64,000 nucleotides of DNA from Trematomus loennbergii (taxonomy: Eukaryota; Chordata; Actinopteri; Perciformes; Nototheniidae). This document shows positions 55,266 to 64,000 of this stretch, piece after piece. The position numbers and the translations under genes are program-made. The first letter of the stretch is position 1. Each line of letters opens with the position of its first letter. The stretch is taken from the NCBI GenBank assembly GCA_012861695.1, contig JAAOOA010000060.1, forward strand, positions 10,314,954 to 10,378,953, read 5' to 3'. The notes under the pieces are model-generated. The model was not told where the DNA came from. It did no database searches and saw nothing but the letters and a program-made list of their open reading frames with translations.

Positions 55266-55857
55266 ATGGCCCCATATGTGGCTTTTGATAGTTTTCACAT
55301 GCACACATCACTGAGCACCATAGGTCTGAGCCCAAGGAGATTGCAAGTCAGGGATTGTAAACTGACTTATAAATCTGAAATAAATGCGGCAGCTCACCAG
55401 TCTGGCAACACTTTGACTGTTACAGCTTGTGAAAGCGAGGGTGCGCCTTGTATCATACGTACTCAAGCTCACAGACGAGAGGAATACTTAAACAAGCTCA
55501 AATCTCTGTTAGTACATCATAAGTGCTGTCTAAGAGCATCGCACTTATTAATGTCTGTAGAGCTGGGCATCTTTTATTCATTGCTGTGGCGGCAAAATGG
55601 GAGTATAATTAGAGACCAAATGTCAACACTGGGAATGTTTTTACAAGGTTCAAACTCAGCTGCCGAAGACGCTGCATCAGAGCTGTGTGCAGACTGTAGT
55701 CACATATCTGAAGGGAAATGTCTCAGAAGATATTTGAATTACATCTTGAATTTATTTTTGCAGTGCAGTGTTTCTGTGCTGGTGACCTTTCTGGTCATCT
55801 TCAGACGGCAGGCCGAACATAAAAACGCACACACAGCGACACACACACACACACACA

Positions 55858-55899
<42 letters not shown>

Positions 55900-55970
55900 C
55901 TATCAAACATTGTGTGCTGCCTGAAGGGGGTTATCCTATGGGACAAGCTGACTTAAGCCATCATGCTTAG
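55266..55970 (+). other. Longest open frame in the window (234 codons), coding status unknown
   Basis: Starts MAPYVAFDSFHMHTSLSTIG and stays open for about 180 codons before running into a CA array as His-Thr repeats. A hydrophobic segment (YILNLFLQCSVSVLVTFLVI) precedes the repeat. No family is recognised, and no splice or promoter context supports it. The frame continuing through a microsatellite argues for chance. A lineage-specific gene or unrecognised exon cannot be excluded. Confidence 0.2.
55840..55896. repeat. (CA)n microsatellite with one CACCAC phase break
   Basis: About 28 units, phase break near 55864. Confidence 0.95.
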
Positions 55971-57240
55971 CAGGCGATATCTAGAAGAGCCACAAAGACA
56001 CAGCGGAGACTCCGAGAGTAAAATACTGCAGGGTCATCAGGGAGTAGCCTATTGCTTTATCTCGGCGGTTTCTCTCTGCACTAGTCTCCTCTGAAGAATA
56101 TACCATACTTCGCCTCTAGTCCTGAATAAGAATTGTGTCAAAAATCAATTTCAATTTCTTAGAGTCAGCGTGAATGCTGTGGCCAGTTGATTTGTAGTTC
56201 CACACGGGTAACTGCAGTCAGCTGAAGCTTTTTAAATTACACAACACTCAGGTGGAGGCGCACAATCACACACTGTATCCACACAGCATGCTGGTATCTG
56301 GCACTCGGCCTGTACCGCGTTCTAAGCTATTTGGGCGTGTAGTGTGAAAAAGTACGGATAATTGGGTTTATCACTGGCGTATTTTTAGTTCCCATTTCTC
56401 CACACGCAATTTACAAGAGACTGAAGAAAAACGAGGTGGGGGGAGTAAGAGAGTGGAAGAGAACAGACATAGAGAGAGGAGGAGGGGAAGGAAAGGAATG
56501 GAGGTTAATAAAGGCAAGAGAGAAAAAAGGAATGGGTCACATAGATGGAGCCTGGCACGTGTCCAGGTTCCTTGGAGTGTGTGTGAAGGAGCAGGAGTGT
56601 GTTCCACCCTCGAGCTCCAGCGCGACTAGACGGAGCAGAACGAGCCCGCTGGATGACTGCAGGGGTGCCCCCACAAAACCCTGCTTATTTGAGAGAGAAA
56701 CCTTAGGACATTTTAGCTACGCAGGGAGTCGGATAATCCACCAGGATGCAGACTGGCGAACATTGCAGAGCATAACATGATAAATATGGTTGTGTTGCTG
56801 GAGCCCTCACGTGCTGTTGATATGTGCGATCAAAAACAGTTTAAAGTGAGTGCTGGAGAGGATTTCTTTGGAGGACATTAGTCAGTATGTCAGTATGAGG
56901 AGAAGACAAGTAAGAACAAAATAACAACTCTGTGTGTTCAAGTTAAAAAAAAGGGTTAGGAAATTACAATAGGGAATGGGAACATGACGTCATCAACAGC
57001 AAGTCGTCCATCTTTGGAGGATACCAGCGACCACAGCCTACTGACTTCACCTGTACGGCTAGCTAAGGAGCCTAACTTTTTCACTTTAAACCTTTGAAAC
57101 ATGGTCAGGAGGCGCTGTTATGCTGCAGGCTCTCATTTTTATATTGCTTAGCAATTGCACTGATGCAAAATAGTGGCGGCGCTCGCCTCCACAGTGTTTG
57201 TGTATGCTCTTGTGGGGACCTAACTTACATACATACATGG
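55971..57240. other. Intergenic, nothing recognised
   Basis: No domain-bearing frame or inverted-repeat element. A palindromic CRE (ATGACGTCAT) occurs at about 56984-56993. Confidence 0.45.
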
Positions 57241-57246
57241 GCTAAC

Positions 57247-57271
57247 ACACACACACACACACACACACACT
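57247..57271. repeat. (CA)n microsatellite
   Basis: About 12 units. Confidence 0.9.
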
Positions 57272-57618
57272 TATCTAAACTCGCCAAAACTTAACCCCTT
57301 ACTCACTCAAAATGTTACAGTAACTCTTGACAACTCTGGATTAACCAACAAATCCATGTAGAACTATATCATACATTTTGATTTAATTCTGTCATATTCA
57401 TTTTTCAAATGTACATTTAAAGGCCCACCATCTACAGCACCTGAGCAATGTGTCTTTGATGTAAGTTTCACAAAAGGATATTACGTTTCACAATCTGATA
57501 GTATGACTGGCCTGCTCTGTTCCACTCTGGCCTTTCCTCCAGAAACACCGTTGTCACATCTGTCACATTTATGCTCCAGTCCAACTCATATTGATAGGGT
57601 GGGACACCTGGTAAATAA

Positions 57619-57637
57619 CACACACACACACACACAA
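57619..57637. repeat. (CA)n microsatellite
   Basis: About 9 units. Confidence 0.9.
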
Positions 57638-57950
57638 CTGAGGAACAGTAAATATGCGCTTAGTCGATAGCTGTCCACCGCAGCAGAGGCTCCTAGTATT
57701 TTTGCTGATGTGCTGACTTGAGGAATCAGTGCCTCCCTTTTGCTGAGATAAAGGATTTTGGCCAGTTAAATCTTATCATAGTCTATGTGTGTACTACATT
57801 AAAAGTAAATGTGTGCTCAGTCTTCAGAGGCTGCTGACAGTTGGAAGGCGATGTTATTTTCACCTGATATTACCTTTTGGTTGCCAGATGGCGTTCACAC
57901 ATTTGGCCACATGCACTGGCAAACACACAGTCACACACATGCATGCCTGC

Positions 57951-58587
57951 CAGAGCCGTCCCTGGCCAACTTGAGGCCCCACGCAAAGTTATATGATGAG
58001 GCCCTCTGTTTCGCGAGCGCCGACTCTACTGTCAGACTGAGGAAGGAGGCTTTCTCGTCCACACACATAGACACATAATAACCAGAATGTCCTTTAGGCT
58101 ATAACCCTGCATGTGGATTCAACCCTTATTCCACTTCAGCTAGATAACCAGCGAAGGCTTAAAAGGGGGTTTATTTCAAGTGTAAGTGTGTGTGTGGGGA
58201 GCAGCTTAGTGTAACAAATCTATTGCCTTTTCAAGCAAAGATATTGAAGGTTATTGATCACATATGGATTTCCAATCAATCGCTGCCTCCGACACAATTC
58301 GAGGGAAATGGTTGCCGTTTTTTAATATTTGGTTATTGAAATTGAGAGAGAGAAAAAAAAAGAAAACGCATTGAGACTACACGGTAAGGTTCCAAAAAAG
58401 ATAAAGGTTAAAATACGTAGTTCGATATTCGTTATGAAGTTATGGGAGTAAATTAAATGATGACATTTGGTTTCACAGGGGACACAAACAGTCTTATCCA
58501 GCGCAATAATGCACGCCACAGTTTCCCCACCATGAGTCCCATAACAAAATTTCGCTTAGGGCCCCAATTTGGCCAGGGGCAGCACTG
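57951..58587. mobile_element. hAT-like MITE
   Basis: Left end CAGAGCCGTCCCTGGCCAAC and the inverted right end CAGTGCTGCCCCTGGCCAAA, both continuing to a GGGGCCC/GAGGCCC motif, form imperfect 30-bp inverted repeats starting with CAG as in hAT elements. No 8-bp target duplication was seen. 637 bp, non-coding. Confidence 0.6.
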
Positions 58588-59818
58588 CAGGCTACGGTCT
58601 GGGACGTTTTGTATTAGAGATTAGGGCAATCACGTTTAGGCAAGCTTTTTGAATGCAGGTAAACACAACGTGCAGAAAGCAAAAAAGATAAAAAGAATAG
58701 GCCGAAATGCAAACTTGGGGACACATTTGTATTAATCTCCACAAACAGATTGCTGCACAGGAAAGCCGATAAACAAACCCGTCTTGGACGTCGTCAATCG
58801 ACTGCAGCTCTTTCTCGCATCTCAAGTTCCTAATCGGACCGCCCAGGGCACATAGGAGAAGGTCTTAGCCCGGATATTCGTGAGCTACACCAGAACATCA
58901 GAAATAGTGGGTGCTGTCCCCAGTGTGCTCAGACCTTTAGCCAATCATTTGCAAGATTGTCTAACTCATGACATCCTTACCTTAATCACATTTTCAACAA
59001 GACAATATGTTTTTCAGAGCCACACTTATACATTCACAAGACCTCACACCGACGCAAAGCACACACAGCTGCTTGTCTTCCGATGCTGTTTGATCAACAC
59101 ATGATGAAAACTAGTTTGGGTTCTGAATGTTCTAAATGTATTTGAGGTCACCCAGATGAAGCGCATGTCAAAAATGACACTTTAGTGTTGTTATACCAAC
59201 ATTTGAAAAGTATAAAAATACTCGCACCACTTTCTGCCAACCCGTCTGCCCCCTTCTGAGATGCTGAGCACCTCCTTTTATCCTGTACTGTCAGGACTCA
59301 GCAGTCTTTTAACAGTGCCAGTTATCCCATCCACAAAAGCTATGAAATGATATCTCTTCCACTAATAGTTTCTCCCTTCCTCTCTCTTACTGAGAGAGTG
59401 GTTCAACTATATTTACCCTCCTGATGTCAGTGTTCAAGAGTAAGTCTGGCCAGACAGCTGAATAGGATTCTAAAAAGATTTTAAGCTTGTTAAATGATGC
59501 TCAGACCTATTTTCACCAGGGTTAGTGGTTTTAAATCTCCTTTTGTGTGCCTAGGGAAAACGGTGGTTCAGGAAAAGAGGCATAGAGACAAAATTCCCGT
59601 CAGTCGGATACCCCTTGATTAAATTGTAAGGGCAACTATCCTATGCACCTCCTGTACATTACATAATCTTGTTTCTGTGTTTTCTGTACGTGCTGCTGCA
59701 CTGCTAAACAATTATTTTGAAAATCAACAAATTACAAAAGCTATTTTAAGATACATATTAAACTCCAAAATGTAATAACTTCTTTTTTACTGCCAGCATT
59801 GAACGGAGCCTGTACCTG
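58588..59818. other. Intergenic, nothing recognised
   Basis: No exon, repeat or inverted-repeat element that I can support. Confidence 0.45.
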
Positions 59819-60190
59819 CTATATTTGTACCATTAGCTTTAAGCTTTCTTGTTTGATCTTACTTGTTTTGTTAATACATTCCAGTAGTAACTTATTAAGC
59901 TGTGCCCTCTCTAAACTTTCTTGCAGAGAAAGATTAGATTTGTCTTGTTTGCCGTTGAGTTGCTGATTTTTGCATTCACGCAACGTACGATCTCTGGGTA
60001 ATGGCTCAGATGGCATATCTTGGGTTTAGTTTGATGTGCTTTGACACATTGCTGCATCATGATATATCTGACAATAATAATTCCACCAATGGCTTTCGGA
60101 CTGTTCGGGCAACGTTTCCATCAACAATGTTTCCAACGTTTCCTTCGTCAGCTACCGGATTGTTTGGGCCGACAAGGATTGCACTGAGAG
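59819..60190 (-). pseudogene. Possible transposon-protein C-terminal fragment
   Basis: The minus-strand frame 59819-60016 ends with charged, helix-forming sequence (LQESLERAQLNKLLLECINK and TSKIKQESLKLMVQI). Upstream, in another frame, is ALSAILVGPNNPVADEGNVG. The pattern resembles the coiled C-terminus of Myb-like or transposon-encoded DNA-binding proteins, but I cannot name a family. The minisatellite begins at its upstream end. Confidence 0.25.
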
Positions 60191-60198
60191 CTTCATCA

Positions 60199-61024
60199 TA
60201 TCTTCACCATGAGCCTGAGTCTTCATCATGAGCCTGAGTCTTCACCATGAGTCTTCATCATGTCTTCACCATGAGCATGAGTCTTCATCATGTCTTCACC
60301 ATGAGCCTGAGTCTTCACCATGTCTTCACCGTGAGCCTGAGTCTTCACCATGTCTTCACCGTGAGCCTGAGTCTTCACCATGTCTTCACCGTGAGCCTGA
60401 GTCTTCACCATGTCTTCACCGTGAGCCTGAGTCTTCACCATGTCTTCACCGTGAGCCTGAGTCTTCACCATGTCTTCACCGTGAGCCTGAGTCTTCACCA
60501 TGTCTTCACCGTGAGCCTGAGTCTTCACCATGTCTTCAGTGTGAGCCTGAGTCTTCACCAAGTCTTCACCGTGAGCCTGAGTCTTCACCATGAGCCTGAG
60601 TCTTCACCATGTCTTCACCGTGAGCCTGAGTCTTCACCATGTCTTCACCGTGAGCCTGAGTCTTCATCATGTCTTCACCATGAGCCTGAGTCTTCATCAT
60701 GGCTTCACCATGAGCCTGAGTCTTCACCATGTCTTCAGTGTGAGCCTGAGTCTTCACCATGAGCCTGAGTCTTCATCATGAGCCTGAGTCTTCACCATGT
60801 CTTCACCATGAGTCTTCATCATGTATTCACCATAAGCATGAGTCTTCATCATGAGCCTGAGTCTTCATCATGAGCCTGAGTCTTCACCATGTCTTCACCA
60901 TGAGCCTGAGTCTTCACCGTGAGCCTGAGTCTTCACCATGTCTTCAGTGTGAGCCTGAGTCTTCATCATGTCTTCACCATGAGCCTGAGTCTTCACCATG
61001 AGCCTGAGTCTTCATCATGAACCT
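60199..61024. repeat. Composite minisatellite, mostly 30-bp units
   Basis: About 0.83 kb built from two words: GAGCCTGA (8 bp) and GTCTTCACCAT/GT (11 bp). The usual unit is one 8-mer plus two 11-mers (30 bp); 19-bp units with one 11-mer occur at both ends. Since 30 is divisible by three, several frames stay open for long distances (repeats of MVKTQAHGED on minus). These are not evidence of a gene. Confidence 0.97.
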
Positions 61025-61129
61025 GAGTCAGTGTCTCTGTGCTTATTCCTGTTCCTCAGACGCTGTGGCCAAAACGTTGTGTTTCTTTGGCTACAAGGTC
61101 TTGTATTGCACATTCTTTACTGAACTTAT

Positions 61130-61235
61130 GTCAATATAACTATGTCATGTAATCTAATGTAGTGCAACTGTCAATACATGGAATTTCCCCCTGGGATTAA
61201 TAAAGTGTTGTATTGATTACATTGATTGATTGATG
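61130..61235 (+). mobile_element. Non-LTR retroelement 3' tail
   Basis: GGAATTTCCCCCTGGGATTA, ATAAAGT and a GATT-type simple tail form the typical 3' terminus of a fish LINE or LINE-mobilised SINE. Confidence 0.65.
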
Positions 61236-62979
61236 TTCTTGGCTGTGCAAAACCACTGGTACGATCCAAAATGTGAGGAAGAAGCTGGGGAACATGTGAC
61301 AATAAACAACTTTGCCAAACACATAAAATAAAGAGTCATTTATTTAACATGTATTTCAATACAGTCAGTGTCATTTTTTTCATGATAATGTATGTAGCCT
61401 TGTACATGTGTGATTATATATAACCAAGCAAGTGAAAGACGGAAAGAGAAAGCAAGAAGAGAATGCACATTATTTAAAATAGGACAATGATTACGACCCT
61501 CCTTGGAGGTGGCTGGTGCAGATGAGGCTCTAAAGCAGAACATGGGAAGAACAGAGCGAGAGATAATATGACGAGAAAAGGTGGATATTTGGGTGGAGTT
61601 TTAGCAATAAAGCTTGGTTTAAGAAAAGGACATTTGGATCCACTTTAATGTGCCAACAATTTGTGTTAAGTCTTTTATTGTCTGATTTTCACATCGACAG
61701 AGCTGCAAGGGAGAACAGACCTCATGGTCGTATAGGAGCTGTAATGTGTAATGACCCTCTGTATGTCTGTAAAGAGCTCCAACTGTTCCCTCAGCAGCAC
61801 ACTAGTCAAAATGAAACACAGACAAATTAACAGCATTTTACATTGGCTTTGTAGTTTTTCTTTACATTGGGAAAAATTAGAGCTGGGAAAAATAGACCGT
61901 ACTTGTCTTGTAGGTAGTTTCAAAAATGGCATGGGGAGCAATCTGGGCTAAATGACAATATTATAATCTTGTCAGAATACTTTTTTAGGTTTTAGAAGAG
62001 TGTCAATAAAATATTGCCATGCCTGGGGTGATGGCAGCGTTTGGATGGATGCATAGTTGGTCAGAAATAAAAGCCATGCAGTAAAAAAAAATAAAAGTGT
62101 CCCTGTATCATTCGGTTTGTTTGAGGTCCACTGTTTCAGAAACAACCAACTGCCTGCAATGTGTCGGATCCAAGCAGCAAAAAACAGATCAGAGCTAGAC
62201 CTGGTGCAGCTTCTCAGTTCAAGTTGTTATAGTTCATCTCCAAACGTCCTAGAAATCTCCATACCTATAAAAGGAAAAAAACAAAGGATTTATAGAAGCA
62301 GATATGCAGATATAATGTATTTCAGATTACAGTTTCAAAATAAGTGCAATATTGAAGTAGTAAAAATGACCAAAATAACTTATACAGGGTTGACTATGGT
62401 TTTGATTTAAATACAAATTCAGTTTGTTAACTCTGCCAAGGCTTAATTGTTTGAGCGAGAAAAGAAACTGAAGAATGTGAAAGCATTATTTAACTTTTTT
62501 TTTAAGGCTGCCATGAACAGTCACTGATCAGAATATATACAAAACGATTCTACTATACTGTATCTTAACCAAATGCCAATTGATCTGCTTCGACAAGTTG
62601 ACAACAATAGTACAGGTTAAAAGAAACGTCATGATCTTGTCCACTCTTCTAATGAAATCTGAGGCAATTAGAGCTTTTTGCTTTTTTGATAGGTCTAGGA
62701 CAGTGTTTCTCAAACTTTTTCATACCAAGGACCACTTAACCAATAAAAAACACTCGCGGACCACCTGACTCACAAATATCCCAAAACAATAGGCCTGCTT
62801 ACCACTCCAACAGTATATAACAAATTACAGCCTAATACTTACAGCTTAACCTTCTCTACTGTATATCGCCTCGTTCACACAATAAATCAACAATACAAAT
62901 ACAACTACAGATTATATAAGCATTTCGTTCAAATGCGATTTAAAAGAGGTTTTACACCTCTTATGAAATGTAGACTACA
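61236..62979. other. Intergenic or 3' UTR side of the beta-subunit gene
   Basis: AT-rich, nothing recognised. Short open frames only. Confidence 0.45.
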
Positions 62980-62985
62980 TTTATT
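62980..62985 (-). terminator. Candidate poly(A) signal for the beta-subunit gene
   Basis: AATAAA on the minus strand about 250 bases after the stop codon. The 3' UTR may extend further. Confidence 0.35.
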
Positions 62986-63231
62986 ACGGAGTTTATGTCC
63001 GAGCCAACAGACTCACAGATTGTTGACTACTGAGAGATATGCAAAATACACCGCATGTAGTACGACACAAACCTCCGCTGTGGATTTTCAAAACAAAATA
63101 CAGTAAAACTGAGGTCTAAGCCATTTTTTTTTTTTTTGTAAAAATGCGATTAAAACATGAACCTTGGTGACCATCGGCATGGTCTGTCATGCTATTGGTT
63201 ATTGGCAAAGCAAACGTCATGTGTATGTGAC

Positions 63232-63378
63232 TCACTCTGTGTCATCAGAGTTGGGTTTGTGGCCTTGGAACAGCGGCTGCATGAAGATCCCCAGCGTTCC
63301 CGTCAAACACACCAGGATAAAGATCCACAGGAACAGACGGTCAATCACCATGGCTACGTACTTCCAGTCTTGTATGAT
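63232..63378 (-). CDS. chrnb5: Nicotinic acetylcholine receptor beta subunit, last exon (beta2/beta4/beta5 class)
   Basis: After a GGTTCCAG acceptor the exon reads [20 protein letters not shown], the rest of M4, and ends [14 protein letters not shown] and TGA. 49 codons including the stop. [17 protein letters not shown] is shared by beta2 and beta4 subunits and not by beta3/alpha5, which have DWKF-x-AQVLDR. The remaining exons lie beyond the right edge. Strand and position (upstream of an alpha gene, same direction) match CHRNB4 behind CHRNA3. Next to chrna6 this makes the third paralogue, chrnb5, the best guess. The symbol is tentative; chrnb4 or a chrnb2 copy are alternatives. Confidence 0.8.
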   Translation of the reverse strand: MIQDWKYVAMVIDRLFLWIFILVCLTGTLGIFMQPLFQGHKPNSDDTE

Positions 63379-63451
63379 CTGGAACCAAATCAACAAGATG
63401 CGAAGGTTGTTAAGACTGATCAAATCAAGACTATGTGGTATGTGTAGGAAC

Positions 63452-64000
63452 TAGGGATGCTCCGATCGCCAATATTGTCGTCGATCGTCGATCGCCGGAA
63501 TCAGTATCGGCCGACATTATTCAAGTTTACATTAACTTTGGATAATAACACGGGAGAAATTAGCGGAAGCGCTCTCTTTTCCTCTTTTCCTCTCTCCCTC
63601 TCTCTCTCCTGACAGCCTGTCAGTATCGTCTCGTGCAGCTCAGTGATCCAGTAATGAGTGACCCGACAGTAAAGAATAAACATATTTATAACTAGTTTAG
63701 CTTGTTCCAGAGGTAGATCAAATAGCTAAGTGTGTTAGGTCTAACTCTTAGTGTGTGTGTTGCTCCGCTCACCGGTCCGTCACAGCGGGTGGAGCTGCAG
63801 GATTTCTGCTTCACACACGTTGCATACCGCTATTTTACTGTCTTTTTCGGACACCTTAAAATACTGCCAGACTGGTGAAGCCATTTTGGCGAGCTTGTTT
63901 TGCCGCGCACAGAGAAAAGTGTCATGTATTTTACGTCATGTGATCGGCTCTCACGATCGGCCTTTATAGAGCACCAATCAATCGGCAGAGAGTGAATTTC
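63452..64000 (-). mobile_element. hAT transposon, cut by the window edge
   Basis: Starts TAGGGATGCTCCGATCGCC, a typical hAT terminal repeat, with GATCGGC words repeated near both visible ends. It carries a BED-finger start on the minus strand and shares a segment with the remnant at 2.4 kb. It lies in the last intron of the beta-subunit gene, 74 bp from the exon. Confidence 0.8.
63780..63884 (-). pseudogene. Truncated BED zinc-finger start of a hAT transposase
   Basis: Reads MASPVWQYFKVSEKDSKIAV, then CNVCEAEI, fitting the BED pattern (VW-x-YF ... C-x2-C). It then leaves the pattern and stops within 8 codons, before the histidine pair. The element is internally deleted. Confidence 0.75.

Noticed and set aside
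60226..60762. Long repeat-protein frames on both strands
   Set aside because: The 30-bp minisatellite unit is divisible by three, so frames stay open in several phases at once; no start, promoter or splice context.
60199..61024. Possible CRISPR array
   Set aside because: Units are contiguous with no unique spacers, and the genome is eukaryotic. It is a minisatellite.

Overview
The window is animal nuclear DNA, almost certainly from a teleost fish. It is AT-rich, with long introns, many (CA)n arrays, tRNA-derived SINE remnants, LINE 3' ends and many short terminal-inverted-repeat DNA transposons. Coding sequence is under 3% of the window. I see no bacterial-style operons, CRISPR array, rRNA or intact tRNA gene.

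The main gene is a neuronal nicotinic acetylcholine receptor alpha subunit on the minus strand. Its eight coding exons run from about 50.17 kb (signal peptide) down to 22.03 kb (M4 segment and stop). Exon sizes, splice sites and phases all fit. The protein has the Cys-loop, the vicinal cysteine pair that marks an alpha subunit, and four membrane segments. Its wording is closer to alpha-6 than alpha-3, so I call it chrna6. Two places break the frame by one extra base: exon 1 has no in-frame ATG for the signal peptide, and exon 6 shifts just after M3. Both are either assembly errors or a damaged allele.

Upstream, on the same strand at 63.2-63.4 kb, lies the last exon of a beta2/beta4-class subunit gene whose remainder is beyond the window edge. 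An alpha gene with a beta gene head-to-tail behind it is the arrangement of CHRNA3-CHRNB4. Beside chrna6 it suggests the beta-5 gene (chrnb5) described in fish and lost in mammals. The two subunits could co-assemble in one pentameric channel.

The proximal upstream region of chrna6 (50.2-51.2 kb) holds two oppositely oriented RE1/NRSE-like sites for the neuronal silencer REST, 14 bp apart, and a palindromic CRE. This is the most interesting regulatory signal I found.

Layout: 0-22 kb is gene-poor and repeat-rich (hAT, PIF/Harbinger and piggyBac-like elements, SINE, a decayed coiled-coil pseudogene). 22-50 kb is chrna6, with at least four copies of one short element family in its introns. 50.2-63.2 kb is the intergenic stretch, with microsatellites, a tRNA-like SINE head, a hAT-like element and an 0.8 kb minisatellite. 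63.2-64 kb is the beta-subunit exon and a hAT element in its last intron.
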